The notes beneath the pieces are model-generated. The model had not been told where the DNA came from, made no database searches, and saw only the letters and a program-made list of their open reading frames with translations. Below, piece by piece: positions 39,579 through 47,987 of a DNA stretch of 53,484 bases. How positions within the stretch are numbered: position 1 is the stretch's first letter; each line of letters begins with the position of its first letter. The position numbers were made by a program, and so were the translations under genes. The stretch covers positions 1 to 53,484 of the forward strand of contig CAZEJR010000016.1 in NCBI GenBank assembly GCA_964512675.1. The letters run 5' to 3'. This DNA comes from A07HB70 sp964512675 (GTDB lineage: Archaea; Halobacteriota; Halobacteria; Halobacteriales; Haloferacaceae).

Positions 39579-39983
39579 GTGCCTCCCGCCGTGCTCCTCT
39601 ACGACGGCAGCCGGCCCGCGTTCCGTGCCGTCGCCGACGCCGCGACCCGCTGTGCCGACGTCAGGGCCGTCCCGCTCTCGTCCGACGCCGCCGGACAGTT
39701 CCTCGACGCGCAGTTCGACGGGCGGCCCTTCGCGTTCGTTCTCGTCGAAGACGAGTCGGTCCACGCCGGCGGGGCGACGGTCGAGCGTGTGCTGGAGCGG
39801 CGCGGCCTCGGCGGTCCGATCGCGGCGCTGGCGCGACGGGCGTACGGCCCGCTCTCGGGACCGGTCGGACGGCTGGTGCACGGCCAGGAGCCGGCAGACA
39901 TCGACGGCACCCGGCCGCTGCGTGACGCGGCGCGTGATCCCGCCGACCGCCTGCGCGACGGCGTGTCGGTCCCGATCAGGTAG
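39579..39983 (+). CDS. DCC/DUF393-like protein lacking the redox cysteines
   Basis: A 134-residue protein with a GTG start at 39579 (VPPAVLLYDGSRPAFRAVAD). The pattern follows the DCC family (DUF393): a first strand ending L-Y-D-G, a central FAFVLVEDESVHAGGATVERVLERRG, and a C-terminal RRAYGPLSGPVGRLVHG. The family hallmark D-G-x-C-x-x-C is replaced by DGSRPAF, so both cysteines are missing (Arg and Phe in their places). It cannot be a classical thiol-disulfide oxidoreductase. It may bind rather than reduce. The end overlaps the convergent SDR gene by eight bases. Confidence 0.65.
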   Translation: MPPAVLLYDGSRPAFRAVADAATRCADVRAVPLSSDAAGQFLDAQFDGRPFAFVLVEDESVHAGGATVERVLERRGLGGPIAALARRAYGPLSGPVGRLVHGQEPADIDGTRPLRDAARDPADRLRDGVSVPIR

Positions 39984-40860
39984 CGGCGAGCGCCCACCGC
40001 ACCGACTCGGCGATCGGCGTGCGGTCGACGGCGACGACCGACTGGAGGTCGTGGTCGGGGCGGACGGTGACGGGGTGGCGCATCGAGAGCGCGAGCGGAC
40101 GCGCGATCTCGTACTGGACGTCGGTCGTGAACCGGAGCCAGTACGCCGAGAGCGACGGCGTCATCACCGGAACCGGGACGATCCTGATACGCCGGTCTTT
40201 CACGTCGGCGGTCAGGCGCAGGAGCGACTCGTAGGTCCACGTCTCCGGCGCGCCGATGTCGTAGGTCTGGCCGCGCGTCGCGGGTTCGTCGGGGAGGCCG
40301 ACGAGGTACGCGACGACGTCGCGCACGTCGATCGGCTGGCAGGGCGTGCGGACCCACTTCGGCACCGCCATCACGGGCAGGCGGTCGGTCAGGTCGTCGA
40401 TTATCCGGAAGCTGGCGCTCCCTGGCCCGACGATGACCGCGGCGCGCAGGACGGTCAGGTCGTAGGCGCCCTCCGCCAGCACCGACTCCACCTCGCGGCG
40501 GGAGGCCAGGTGTGGCGACAGGTCGCCCTCGTCGCCGCTGATACCGCTCAGGTAGACGACGCGGTCGACGCCGGCTGCCGAGGCGCGCTCGCGGAACCGC
40601 TCCGCGTAGCGCCGGTCGCGCTCGGCGAAGTTCTCGGAGGTGAGCGAGTGGATCAGGTAGTAGGCGACGTCTATCCCCTCACACAGGCCGTCGAGCGACG
40701 CGGGATCGCCGAGATCGCCCTCGAACGGGATCACGCCCGCCGGAAAGTCGGTCGTGGACGCGCTCCGCGAGAACGCGACCACCTCGTCGCCGCGGTCGAC
40801 GAGCGCCCGGACCAGTCGCTCCCCGACGAAGCCGGTCGCGCCGGCGACGAGTACGCGCAT
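39976..40860 (-). CDS. NAD(P)-binding atypical SDR, NmrA/YwnB-like
   Basis: A 294-residue Rossmann-fold protein. I chose the ATG at 40860 (MRVLVAGATGFVGERLVRAL), which starts with the nucleotide motif G-x-x-G-x-x-G. Then come DVAYYLIHSLTSENFAERDR, the YLSGISGDEGDLSPHLASR region, and VPKWVRTPCQPIDVRDVVAYLVGL. The YLIH-S and WVRTPCQPID patterns are typical of a group of atypical SDRs sometimes fused to DUF2867. The classical Tyr-x3-Lys is not obvious, so catalysis is uncertain and it may sense or bind NAD(P)H. It is divergent from the arylsulfotransferase-like gene, with 103 bases between starts. Confidence 0.85.
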   Translation of the reverse strand: MRVLVAGATGFVGERLVRALVDRGDEVVAFSRSASTTDFPAGVIPFEGDLGDPASLDGLCEGIDVAYYLIHSLTSENFAERDRRYAERFRERASAAGVDRVVYLSGISGDEGDLSPHLASRREVESVLAEGAYDLTVLRAAVIVGPGSASFRIIDDLTDRLPVMAVPKWVRTPCQPIDVRDVVAYLVGLPDEPATRGQTYDIGAPETWTYESLLRLTADVKDRRIRIVPVPVMTPSLSAYWLRFTTDVQYEIARPLALSMRHPVTVRPDHDLQSVVAVDRTPIAESVRWALAAT

Positions 40861-40963
40861 CGGTAGTATCGTAGGGGGTGTCACGGAAGACAGTTTGGAC
40901 GACGGCGCGGAGACGGCAGGGGGACGGGAACGCTTATCGGCGCGACGCGCCGCCGATCGGTCG

Positions 40964-42268
40964 ATGCGCCGGTCGCGCGGCATCGCAGTCGCACTCGCCG
41001 TCGTCCTCGTCGTCCTCGTCGTCCTCGTCGGGGCTGCGCTCGGTCCAGCGCTCGCCGCCGGGCAGTCGGACACGCCCGGCTCACGGCCCCTCGCCGGCGA
41101 TCCCGTCGTCGTCGGCGTCCAGGGTGTCGGCAGCTACTCGACCGGCGGCTACGCGGGCGCGGTGGCCGACGGCGACCCGACGTGGCGCGAGTCGAGCGCC
41201 GACACGTACTTCGACGTGACCCCGCGGCCCGACGGGACGGTGCTCGCCGCCGTGGCGACAGACGACGTCGAGGACTGTGGCCCATACGACGCGCCGTGTG
41301 CTCGCACCGGCTACCGGGTCGTCGACCCCGGCGGGCCGCGGGTCGTCTCGGAGTGGACGTTCCCCGTCCGTACCCACACGAACAGCGAGGTCCACGACGT
41401 CGAACCGTTGCCCGGTGGCGGTGTCCTCGTCGCGGATATGGACCGCGAGCGGGTGTTGATCGTCGAGAACGGCTCGGTCACGTGGTCGTGGAACGCCTCG
41501 ACGCGCTACGACCCGCCCGCCGACCCGACACGGACGGACTGGCTCCACATCAACGACGTGGACCGGATCGCCGAGGGACGGTACCTCGTCTCGGTGCGGA
41601 ACGCAAACCAGCTCCTGGTGCTCCAGCGTGGTGCGGGCGTCGTCGAGGTGATCAACCGCGACCCCGACGGCGGCGACAGGATCCGGGGTGACCCCGCCGT
41701 GTTGAACCACCAGCACAACCCGCAGTGGCTCGGCGACGGCGCGGTACTGGTCGCCGACTCGGAGAACCACCGCGTGGTCGAACTCCACCGTACCGACGAG
41801 GGGACCTGGGAGCCGGCGTGGACGCTGACCGCCGCCGGCGGTACGGCCCTCGACTGGCCGCGAGACGCAGACCGCCTCCCCGACGGGACGACGCTCGTGA
41901 CCGACACCCGGAACGCGCGGGTCGTGGTCGTCGACGAGGAGGGCCGACTGGTCGCGCGTCACCGCTTCGACTACCGGACGCTCCCGTACGAGGCAGACGT
42001 GATGGCCGGCGAGCCGGTCGGTGGGCCACGCTACGGCGTCTCGCCGGACGCAGCCGGCGAGACGGGGACGGGCGGGGCGGGCGCGTCCGGCGGCGAGGCG
42101 GCGACGCCCGTGGAGCCGCGACCGGTGCCGGTGTTGACCCCGGCGCTCCGGCTGCTCTCGGCTGCCGTGCGCCTGCCGCGCTGGGTTGCCGAGGGACACC
42201 TGCTCGCGGCGGTGCTCGCCGTCGTCGGCGGAGCGGCGCTCGCCGTCCGGACACGCCGCCGGAGCTGA
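40964..42268 (+). CDS. Membrane-anchored arylsulfotransferase (ASST) family protein
   Basis: A 434-residue protein. The N-terminal hydrophobic segment (IAVALAVVLVVLVVLVGAAL) is a signal anchor and the body is a beta-propeller. ASST-like strands are visible: HTNSEVHDVEPLPGGGVLVAD, WLHINDVDRIAEGRYLVSVRN, LNHQHNPQWLGDGAVLVADS and TALDWPRDADRLPDGTTLV. Near the C-terminus a second membrane segment is followed by TRRRS. The catalytic domain should face outside. Assignment is to the family; sulfate transfer and its acceptor are not shown. A TATA-like cgcttatcgg (40930-40939) fits the ATG at 40964. Confidence 0.85.
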   Translation: MRRSRGIAVALAVVLVVLVVLVGAALGPALAAGQSDTPGSRPLAGDPVVVGVQGVGSYSTGGYAGAVADGDPTWRESSADTYFDVTPRPDGTVLAAVATDDVEDCGPYDAPCARTGYRVVDPGGPRVVSEWTFPVRTHTNSEVHDVEPLPGGGVLVADMDRERVLIVENGSVTWSWNASTRYDPPADPTRTDWLHINDVDRIAEGRYLVSVRNANQLLVLQRGAGVVEVINRDPDGGDRIRGDPAVLNHQHNPQWLGDGAVLVADSENHRVVELHRTDEGTWEPAWTLTAAGGTALDWPRDADRLPDGTTLVTDTRNARVVVVDEEGRLVARHRFDYRTLPYEADVMAGEPVGGPRYGVSPDAAGETGTGGAGASGGEAATPVEPRPVPVLTPALRLLSAAVRLPRWVAEGHLLAAVLAVVGGAALAVRTRRRS

Positions 42269-42310
42269 CCCGACCGGGCGACTCTTGACCCCCGCGGCCC
42301 TGCTGTCGGT

Positions 42311-42859
42311 ATGACAGAGTCCGCCCTCCGGTGGGAGCGGCTGTCCGAGACGGTCGTCTTCGACTGTCCCGGCTTTTCTGTCCGCGAGGACGAGGTCTGC
42401 CTCCCCGACGGGACCGAGACGACCTACCACACCGTCGTCGAGCCGGCGGCGGTCGTCGTCCTCCCGTTTACCCCCGACGACGAGGTGGTGACGATCGCGG
42501 AGTGGCGACAGGCCGTCGGCCGTGTGAACCGTGGCCTCCCCGCCGGGTCGGTCGACCCGGACGACGAGAGCGTCGCCGCCGCCGCCCGGCGAGAGCTCCG
42601 CGAGGAGACCGGCCACGAGGCCGACGAGGTGAGCGTCGTCGCGAGCGTCGAGCCGACGAACGGCCTCAGCGACGCGGTCCACCACCACGTCGTCGCACGG
42701 GGCTGTACCCCGACCGGTGAACAGCGTCTCGACGAGAACGAGTCGATCCGGGTCGAGCGCCGGGCGTACGACGACCTCCTCGCCGCCGCCGTCGACGGCG
42801 ACCTGCGGGACGGTCGGGCGGTGCTCGCGCTCCTCCGGTACGAGCTGACCGAACGATGA
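42311..42859 (+). CDS. Nudix hydrolase, ADP-ribose pyrophosphatase-like
   Basis: A 182-residue Nudix protein. The Nudix box spans about residues 79-101 and ends RRELREETGHEA, with catalytic Glu95, Glu98 and Glu99. The upstream VVEPAAVVVLPFTPDDEVVT and WRQAVGRVNRGLPAGSV resemble the ADP-ribose or nucleoside-diphosphate-sugar branch. The C-terminal part SIRVERRAYDDLLAAAVDG also fits. The exact substrate is unclear. It is followed by the CPBP gene in an ATGA overlap (42856-42859), so the two are coupled. Confidence 0.9.
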   Translation: MTESALRWERLSETVVFDCPGFSVREDEVCLPDGTETTYHTVVEPAAVVVLPFTPDDEVVTIAEWRQAVGRVNRGLPAGSVDPDDESVAAAARRELREETGHEADEVSVVASVEPTNGLSDAVHHHVVARGCTPTGEQRLDENESIRVERRAYDDLLAAAVDGDLRDGRAVLALLRYELTER

Positions 42860-43794
42860 GCGACGGGGACGGCAGCCCGGGCGGGGTCGAGACACCGGGC
42901 CTCGGGACCGGGAGTACGGAGGGGGATGGCTACGGGCCGGACGACCCACCGGGGCCGGATTCGGCGGTCGCGGCGGTCGGCCTCGGCGCGTGGACGCTCG
43001 TCTCGTCTGTTGCGGTCGGCCTCGTCGGACTCGGGGTCGGCTTCGTCCTCGCCGTCGGCGCGGTCGGCGGACTGGCCGCCGCCGGCGTCGAGGCGTCGCC
43101 GCTCGTGGTGCTGGTCGTCTCGCTCGTGCTGGTCCAGGGGCTCGCCTTCGGCGGCGTCGCGCTCGGCTACGTCACGCTGCGCGACCGCGTCCGCGACCTC
43201 GTCCGCGGGCCGGTCGAGCGGACGCTCGGGGTGCGCCTCGACGGGACGCGGCACGACGTCGGGTGGCTCGGCCTCCGGCTCCCGACCCTGCGCGACGCCG
43301 CCGCCGTCGGTCTCGGCTACGTCGGCGCGCTCGGCCTGGGTGTCGGCGGCGCGGTGCTGGTGTCGACCGTCGGGCTGGAGGCGGGGTCGAACCAGGCAGC
43401 GGACCTCGCCGCGCGGGACCCGAGCGTCCTGCTCCTGCTGATCCCGGCGTCGTTCCTGCTCATCGGCCCCGGCGAGGAGCTGCTGTTCCGCGGTATCGTC
43501 CAGAGTCGCCTGCGCGGGACGTTCGGCGCGCCCGCCGCGGTGGCCCTCGCGAGTGTCGTCTTCGCGGCGGTCCACTACGTGGCGCTCTCGGGATCGCCGA
43601 GCGCACGACTGGTCACCGTCGGCGTGCTCGTCGGTCCGGCGCTCGTCTTCGGGACGACCTACGAACTGACGGAGAACCTCGTCGTGCCCTCGCTGATACA
43701 CGGCGCCTACAACGCGACGCTGTTCGGCCTGCTCTACCTCGCGCTCCGGTTCGGGCCCGACGCCGCCGGCCCGGCGCTCCTCGCGTGGGTCTGA
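42856..43794 (+). CDS. CPBP family intramembrane glutamic endopeptidase (second copy)
   Basis: A 312-residue membrane protein. A glycine-rich acidic N-terminus (1-38) leads into about eight membrane segments. The CPBP motifs are GPGEELLFRGIVQSRLRG (paired Glu and Arg), FAAVHYVALSGS, and NLVVPSLIHGAYNATLFGLL. It is related to the gene at 26.6 kb but is longer, with an extra N-terminal part and a different linker, so these are paralogues rather than a recent duplication. Its start overlaps the Nudix stop. It converges with the HalOD1 gene with a one-base gap. Confidence 0.9.
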   Translation: MSDGDGSPGGVETPGLGTGSTEGDGYGPDDPPGPDSAVAAVGLGAWTLVSSVAVGLVGLGVGFVLAVGAVGGLAAAGVEASPLVVLVVSLVLVQGLAFGGVALGYVTLRDRVRDLVRGPVERTLGVRLDGTRHDVGWLGLRLPTLRDAAAVGLGYVGALGLGVGGAVLVSTVGLEAGSNQAADLAARDPSVLLLLIPASFLLIGPGEELLFRGIVQSRLRGTFGAPAAVALASVVFAAVHYVALSGSPSARLVTVGVLVGPALVFGTTYELTENLVVPSLIHGAYNATLFGLLYLALRFGPDAAGPALLAWV

Positions 43795-43795
43795 C

Positions 43796-44074
43796 TCAGG
43801 CCCGCTCGTACACCGTCACGAGCGACGGCGTCACCGCGACCGGGTACCCCCAGAGCCGGGTCTCGACCCGTATCTCCGTCGCGTCGTCGAGCAACCGGCT
43901 CAGAGCGTCGGGGTCGACGTGGTCGTACAGCACCGTGTCACTCGACTCGTGGGGTCGGTCGTCGACCGTCTCGAAGGCAGACAGCACCGCCTCACAGACG
44001 GACTCGTCCGGAGAGACGGGGTAGCGCGAGACGGGCGTGCCGGCGTCGGCGCGGAGCGGCGTTCTCTCTGACAT
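43796..44074 (-). CDS. Stand-alone HalOD1 output-domain protein
   Basis: A 92-residue protein (MSERTPLRADAGTPVSRYPV) consisting almost only of the haloarchaeal output domain HalOD1: VCEAVLSAFETVDDRPHESS, TVLYDHVDPDALSRLLDD and YPVAVTPSLVTVYERA. In larger proteins this domain is usually found with response-regulator or sensor modules; here it stands alone. A regulatory role is inferred. A strong TATA run on the minus strand (plus-strand 44098-44108, ggtatatatcc) sits 24-34 bases upstream, giving a leaderless transcript. It is divergent from tgtA. Confidence 0.85.
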   Translation of the reverse strand: MSERTPLRADAGTPVSRYPVSPDESVCEAVLSAFETVDDRPHESSDTVLYDHVDPDALSRLLDDATEIRVETRLWGYPVAVTPSLVTVYERA

Positions 44075-44097
44075 TACACGCGTCTCGGTCTTCGACG

Positions 44098-44108
44098 GTA
44101 TATATCCT
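44098..44108 (-). promoter_or_regulatory. Strong TATA box for the HalOD1 gene
   Basis: The plus-strand run ggtatatatcc reads ggatatatacc on the minus strand. It lies 24-34 bases before the HalOD1 ATG (44074). It is one of the most AT-rich promoter cores in the window. Confidence 0.6.
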
Positions 44109-44189
44109 TCCGCTCGTTTATCACTCCCGATAACTCGCGGGGGCCCGACCGACCGCGGCGCTTACCTCGCCGCTCCACGAGCGGCTGGT

Positions 44190-45695
44190 GTGTGTGACCG
44201 CGAGGTGTTCGAGGTGCAGGCGGCAGACGGCGCCGGACGGGTCGGGGCGCTCCGGATCCCCCGCGCCGGTCGGACCGTCGAGACGCCGGCGCTCCTGCCG
44301 GTCGTCAACCCGAACGTGCTGACCGTCGACCCCGCCCGTCTCGCCGGTGAGTTCGGCGTCGAGATGCTGATCACGAACGCGTACATCGTCCACGCCACCG
44401 ACGGGCTGCGCGAGGCGGCGCTCGACCGTGGACTCCACGACCTGCTCGGGTTTCCCGGCGCGATCATGACCGACTCCGGCTCGTTCCAACTCGCGGAGTA
44501 CGGCGATATCGGCGTCGATACCCCCGAGATCGTCCGGTTCCAGCGCGAGGTCGGCGCCGACGTCGGTACGCCCGTCGACGTGCCGACGCCGCCGGACGCG
44601 AGCCGGGAGCGGGCGCTCGCGGACCTGCGCGAGACCGAGCGGGCGACGCTCGAGACAGAGGCCGTCGAGACGGGCGAGATGCTCGTCTCCGCCCCGGTCC
44701 AAGGATCGACACACCTCGACCTGCGCGAGTCCGCCGGTCGCGCCGCCGCCGCCTCAACGCTCGACCTCTGCCCCGTCGGCGCGATGGTGCCCCTGCTCGA
44801 GTCGTACCGGTACGACGACGTCGTCCGCGTCGTCGCCGCCGCCAAGCGCGGCCTCGGTCCTGCCGCGCCCGTCCACCTGTTCGGCGCCGGTCACCCGATG
44901 GTCTTCGCGCTCGCGGCGGCACTCGGCTGTGACCTGTTCGACTCCGCCGCATACGCGCTGTACGCCCGCGACGGCCGGTACCTGACGACCGCCGGTACCG
45001 AACGTCTCGCCGAGCTCTCGCACCTCCCCTGTCCCTGTCCCGTCTGCACCGACCACGACCCGGCGAGCCTGCGCGACGCCGCCGACGAGGAGCGCGAGCG
45101 GCTGCTTGCCGAGCACAACCTCCACGTCACGCTCGCCGAGGTGCGTCGCGTCCGCGAGGCGACCGAGTCGGGAGACCTCCTCGAACTGGTCGAGCGTCGT
45201 GCGCGCGGACACCCGTCGCTCGTCGACGGCTACCGCGCGCTCGTAGACGAGACGGCGTGGCTGGAGCGGTTCGACCCGGCATCGAAGGGCACCTTCTTCG
45301 CGCTCTCCGCGGAGAGCGCACGCCGGCCCGAGGTCCGCCGACACCACGACCGGCTCGCGCGCGTCGCGCCGCCCGACGACGCCAGCCTGCTGCTGACCGA
45401 GGGCGGCGTCCCGTCGACCGACCGGTTCGACGCCGTCTGGCGGGTCACGCCGCCGTTCGGGCCCTACCCGCGGGCGCTCGCCTCCACGTACCCGCTCACC
45501 GCGGAGACGCCGACCCGGGCCGACCGCGCCGCCTGCGAGGCCGCCGCGCGCGGGGTCGCGCGCCTCGCCGCGGCGACGGAGGCCAGCCTGACGCTCGCAC
45601 ACGAGGGCTGGCCCGACTCGGCGCTCGCGCTCGTCCCAGACGAGGTGCGGGTCGAGCGGCTCGGTGCCGACGGCCGGGCCGGACCGACAGCGTAA
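44190..45695 (+). CDS. tgtA: tRNA-guanine(15) transglycosylase (archaeosine pathway)
   Basis: A 501-residue archaeal TGT that exchanges G15 in the D-loop for preQ0. I chose the GTG at 44190 (VCDREVFEVQAADGAGRVGA); a TATA-like gcgcttacctc at about 44158-44168 fits a leaderless transcript. The catalytic DSGSFQ begins at Asp95, the same number as in Pyrococcus TgtA. The zinc site starts CPCPVC (281-286), and a downstream His is in EHNLHVT. The C-terminal extension is shorter than in TGTs with a PUA domain; the PUA-bearing paralogue ArcS follows 26 bases downstream. The two genes form an operon. Confidence 0.95.
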   Translation: MCDREVFEVQAADGAGRVGALRIPRAGRTVETPALLPVVNPNVLTVDPARLAGEFGVEMLITNAYIVHATDGLREAALDRGLHDLLGFPGAIMTDSGSFQLAEYGDIGVDTPEIVRFQREVGADVGTPVDVPTPPDASRERALADLRETERATLETEAVETGEMLVSAPVQGSTHLDLRESAGRAAAASTLDLCPVGAMVPLLESYRYDDVVRVVAAAKRGLGPAAPVHLFGAGHPMVFALAAALGCDLFDSAAYALYARDGRYLTTAGTERLAELSHLPCPCPVCTDHDPASLRDAADEERERLLAEHNLHVTLAEVRRVREATESGDLLELVERRARGHPSLVDGYRALVDETAWLERFDPASKGTFFALSAESARRPEVRRHHDRLARVAPPDDASLLLTEGGVPSTDRFDAVWRVTPPFGPYPRALASTYPLTAETPTRADRAACEAAARGVARLAAATEASLTLAHEGWPDSALALVPDEVRVERLGADGRAGPTA

Positions 45696-45721
45696 ACCCC
45701 CGGCGTCGCCCCCGGCCGGGC

Positions 45722-47509
45722 GTGACGGAGTACTTCGAGGTCCACGCCCGCGACGGTCCGGCCCGGCGCGGCGAGCTCCGCCTCGCCGACCCGCTCGCGA
45801 CCCCGGCGCTCGTCGACGACGTCCTCGTCGACGGCGGGTCGCTGTGGCACGCCGACCGCGCCGTCCCCGAGGGCGACTCCGCCAGCCTCACCGTCCTGCC
45901 CCACCGTGGGTTTCCCGCCGGGACGCGAACAGAGGTCCAGACGACGTTCGCCGCCGACGTTCCCGACATCGACGCCCCGAGCGCCGCCGTCGTGACGCCC
46001 GAGACGGCAGCCACACACCCCGCAGACGCGAGCGTCCTCTCGACGGCACCGGGTGTCGTCGGCCACGCCGAACGGGTGCTCGACGCGGTGCTGGCGGTGC
46101 GCCGCGCGACGCCGCCCGACACTGCGCTCTACCTCCCCGGCGTGGCGACGCCGCGGAACGTCGCCGTCCTCGCCTACGCGGGCGTCGACCTGTTCGACGC
46201 GAAGCGGGCCCGGGTCCGGGGGCGACAGGGCCGGTACCTCACCGCCGAGGGCGAGTACGACCTCGACGAGCTCGGCGACCGCGGCTGTCTCGGCGCCCTG
46301 CCCGGGTCGTTTCCCGCCGACCCGCCACGCGCCGACTTCGACCGCGACGACGCCGTCGCGCACAACGTCGCGGCCCTGGAGTCCGAACTCGCGACCGTTC
46401 GGGCGCGAGTCGCCGCCGGGCGCCTCCGGGACTACGTCGAAGGGCAGGCCCGCCACGAGAACTGGCTCACCGCGCTCGTGCGCCGTCTCGACGACGAGTG
46501 GGGCTACGTCGAGCGGCGCACGCCCGTCTACCGGTCGTCGCCGATGACCGCCGCGACCGAAGACACCCGCCGCCGGGCCGAGATTCGCCGCTTCGCCGAC
46601 CGCGTCACCTCGCGCTACCGACCGCGGTTCGACGACCAGCCGCTCGTGCTCGTGCCGTGCTCGGCCCGGAAGCCGTACAGCGACTCGCAGAGCCACGCCG
46701 AGTTCCACCGGGCGATCGACTACCGGGGCCACGTCGTCTCGGTCACGTCGCCGATCGGCGCGGTCCCACAGGAGCTCGAGCTGGTCTATCCGGCACAGCA
46801 CTACGACGCGGTGGTGACGGGGCGGTGGACCGCAGACGAACGCGAGTTCGTCGCCGACGTGCTCGGGGCGTACCTCGACCGTGCCGACTACCCGCGCGTC
46901 GTCGCGCACGTTCCAGACGACTACCGGCCGGTCGTCGAGGACGCCCTCACGGGGCGCGAGACCCCCGTCGCGTGGACCGTCGACGGCCACCCGACAGACG
47001 ACGACTCGCTCGCGGCGCTCTCGGAGGCACTCGCGGGCGAGGACCGGTACCGGAAGCGAGAGCGACAGCACCGGACGCTCCGTGCGCTGGCGGACTACCA
47101 GTTCGGCGACGGCGCCGGCAGCGACCTGTTCGGCGACGGGCTCGCCGTCGAGGGGCGGTACCCCACGCTCGTCGCGCACGAGGACGGCGACCAGGTCGCG
47201 GCGGTCGTCCCGCAGTACGGGTCGCTCGCGTTCACCCTCGGCGGCGCGGAGCGGGCACGAGACCGCGGCGTCGCGGCCCGCGTCGCGATCGACGACTTCG
47301 TGCCACACGGGAGCGTCCTCGCGCCGGGCGTCGTCGACGCCGACGAGGCGGTGCGTGTCGGCGACGAGGTGGTCGTCGAGGGGCCGCGCGCGCTCGCCGT
47401 CGGGCGGGCCGCGATGTCCGGGCCGGAGATGGCGGACTCGACGCGCGGGGTCGCGGTCGACGTCCGGCACGGCGCGTCGCGGACCGACGGTCCGGGGCAC
47501 GAGGACTGA
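45722..47509 (+). CDS. arcS: Archaeosine synthase subunit alpha (ArcS)
   Basis: A 595-residue TGT paralogue. I chose the GTG at 45722 (VTEYFEVHARDGPARRGELR). A degenerate TGT core lacks the D-S-G-S-F-Q motif. The ArcS signature PCSARKPYSDSQSH begins at about residue 312. A C-terminal PUA domain includes DDFVPHGSVLAPGVVDADEAVRVGDEVVVE. ArcS adds lysine to preQ0-tRNA, and RaSEA then converts the adduct to archaeosine. RaSEA is encoded at the window end, 5 kb downstream. tgtA immediately precedes it with a 26-base gap. Confidence 0.95.
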   Translation: MTEYFEVHARDGPARRGELRLADPLATPALVDDVLVDGGSLWHADRAVPEGDSASLTVLPHRGFPAGTRTEVQTTFAADVPDIDAPSAAVVTPETAATHPADASVLSTAPGVVGHAERVLDAVLAVRRATPPDTALYLPGVATPRNVAVLAYAGVDLFDAKRARVRGRQGRYLTAEGEYDLDELGDRGCLGALPGSFPADPPRADFDRDDAVAHNVAALESELATVRARVAAGRLRDYVEGQARHENWLTALVRRLDDEWGYVERRTPVYRSSPMTAATEDTRRRAEIRRFADRVTSRYRPRFDDQPLVLVPCSARKPYSDSQSHAEFHRAIDYRGHVVSVTSPIGAVPQELELVYPAQHYDAVVTGRWTADEREFVADVLGAYLDRADYPRVVAHVPDDYRPVVEDALTGRETPVAWTVDGHPTDDDSLAALSEALAGEDRYRKRERQHRTLRALADYQFGDGAGSDLFGDGLAVEGRYPTLVAHEDGDQVAAVVPQYGSLAFTLGGAERARDRGVAARVAIDDFVPHGSVLAPGVVDADEAVRVGDEVVVEGPRALAVGRAAMSGPEMADSTRGVAVDVRHGASRTDGPGHED

Positions 47510-47559
47510 GCGGGCCCCGCGGCCCGAGGTTTTACTCGAACCGCTCCCGTGGCGCCGGT

Positions 47560-47949
47560 ATGGACGACCGCGTCTCCATCGGCGTCCCGGAACCGATCCT
47601 CGACAGCCTGCCCGACGACGACGAGGCCGCGGCGACGGACATGCGACAGGCGGTCGGCGGGCTCGAGACACAGCTGAACGAGGCGATCGCCGAGGCGGAG
47701 GACGAGGCCGAAGCCGCGAGCGTCGTCGTCGACGCCGTCGAGCGCTTAGAGGACCAGCTCGAGCGGTACGACGAGTTCGTCCCCGAGCTCCGGGCGTGGG
47801 GGCAGTCGCCGGTCTACGCGATCGCGTGGCGGAACCTCCAGGCCGACCTCGTGCTCCAGTTGCAGGACCACGACTGGCTCGCCGGCCACGTCGACCGGGA
47901 GCGTCACCGCCGACTGGTGGAGGACGGCATCCGCTTCGGCGGCGGGTAG
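47560..47949 (+). CDS. Unrecognised helical acidic protein ending in GGG
   Basis: A 129-residue protein (MDDRVSIGVPEPILDSLPDD). A long acidic helical stretch (QAVGGLETQLNEAIAEAEDE, VVVDAVERLEDQLERYDEF) may form a coiled coil. A tryptophan-containing part (LRAWGQSPVYAIAWRNLQAD, LQLQDHDWLAGHVDRERHRR) follows. It ends IRFGGG. No domain family is recognised. I chose the ATG at 47560 because upstream residues in this frame are arginine-rich shadow of arcS. It sits between arcS (50-base gap) and the MoaD-like gene (38-base gap) and may be cotranscribed with either. Confidence 0.65.
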   Translation: MDDRVSIGVPEPILDSLPDDDEAAATDMRQAVGGLETQLNEAIAEAEDEAEAASVVVDAVERLEDQLERYDEFVPELRAWGQSPVYAIAWRNLQADLVLQLQDHDWLAGHVDRERHRRLVEDGIRFGGG

Positions 47950-47987
47950 GCCGCAGGGTTTTCGACCGACCGGGTCGTCCGGCAGGT

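Noticed and set aside
40980..41040. Runs of gtcgtcctcgtcgtcctcg that look like a tandem repeat or CRISPR-like array
   Set aside because: They encode the valine/leucine-rich signal anchor of the sulfotransferase-like protein. No spacer-repeat structure is present anywhere in the window.
41081..42949. 622-codon open frame opposite the arylsulfotransferase and Nudix genes
   Set aside because: Antisense shadow covering two well-supported genes.
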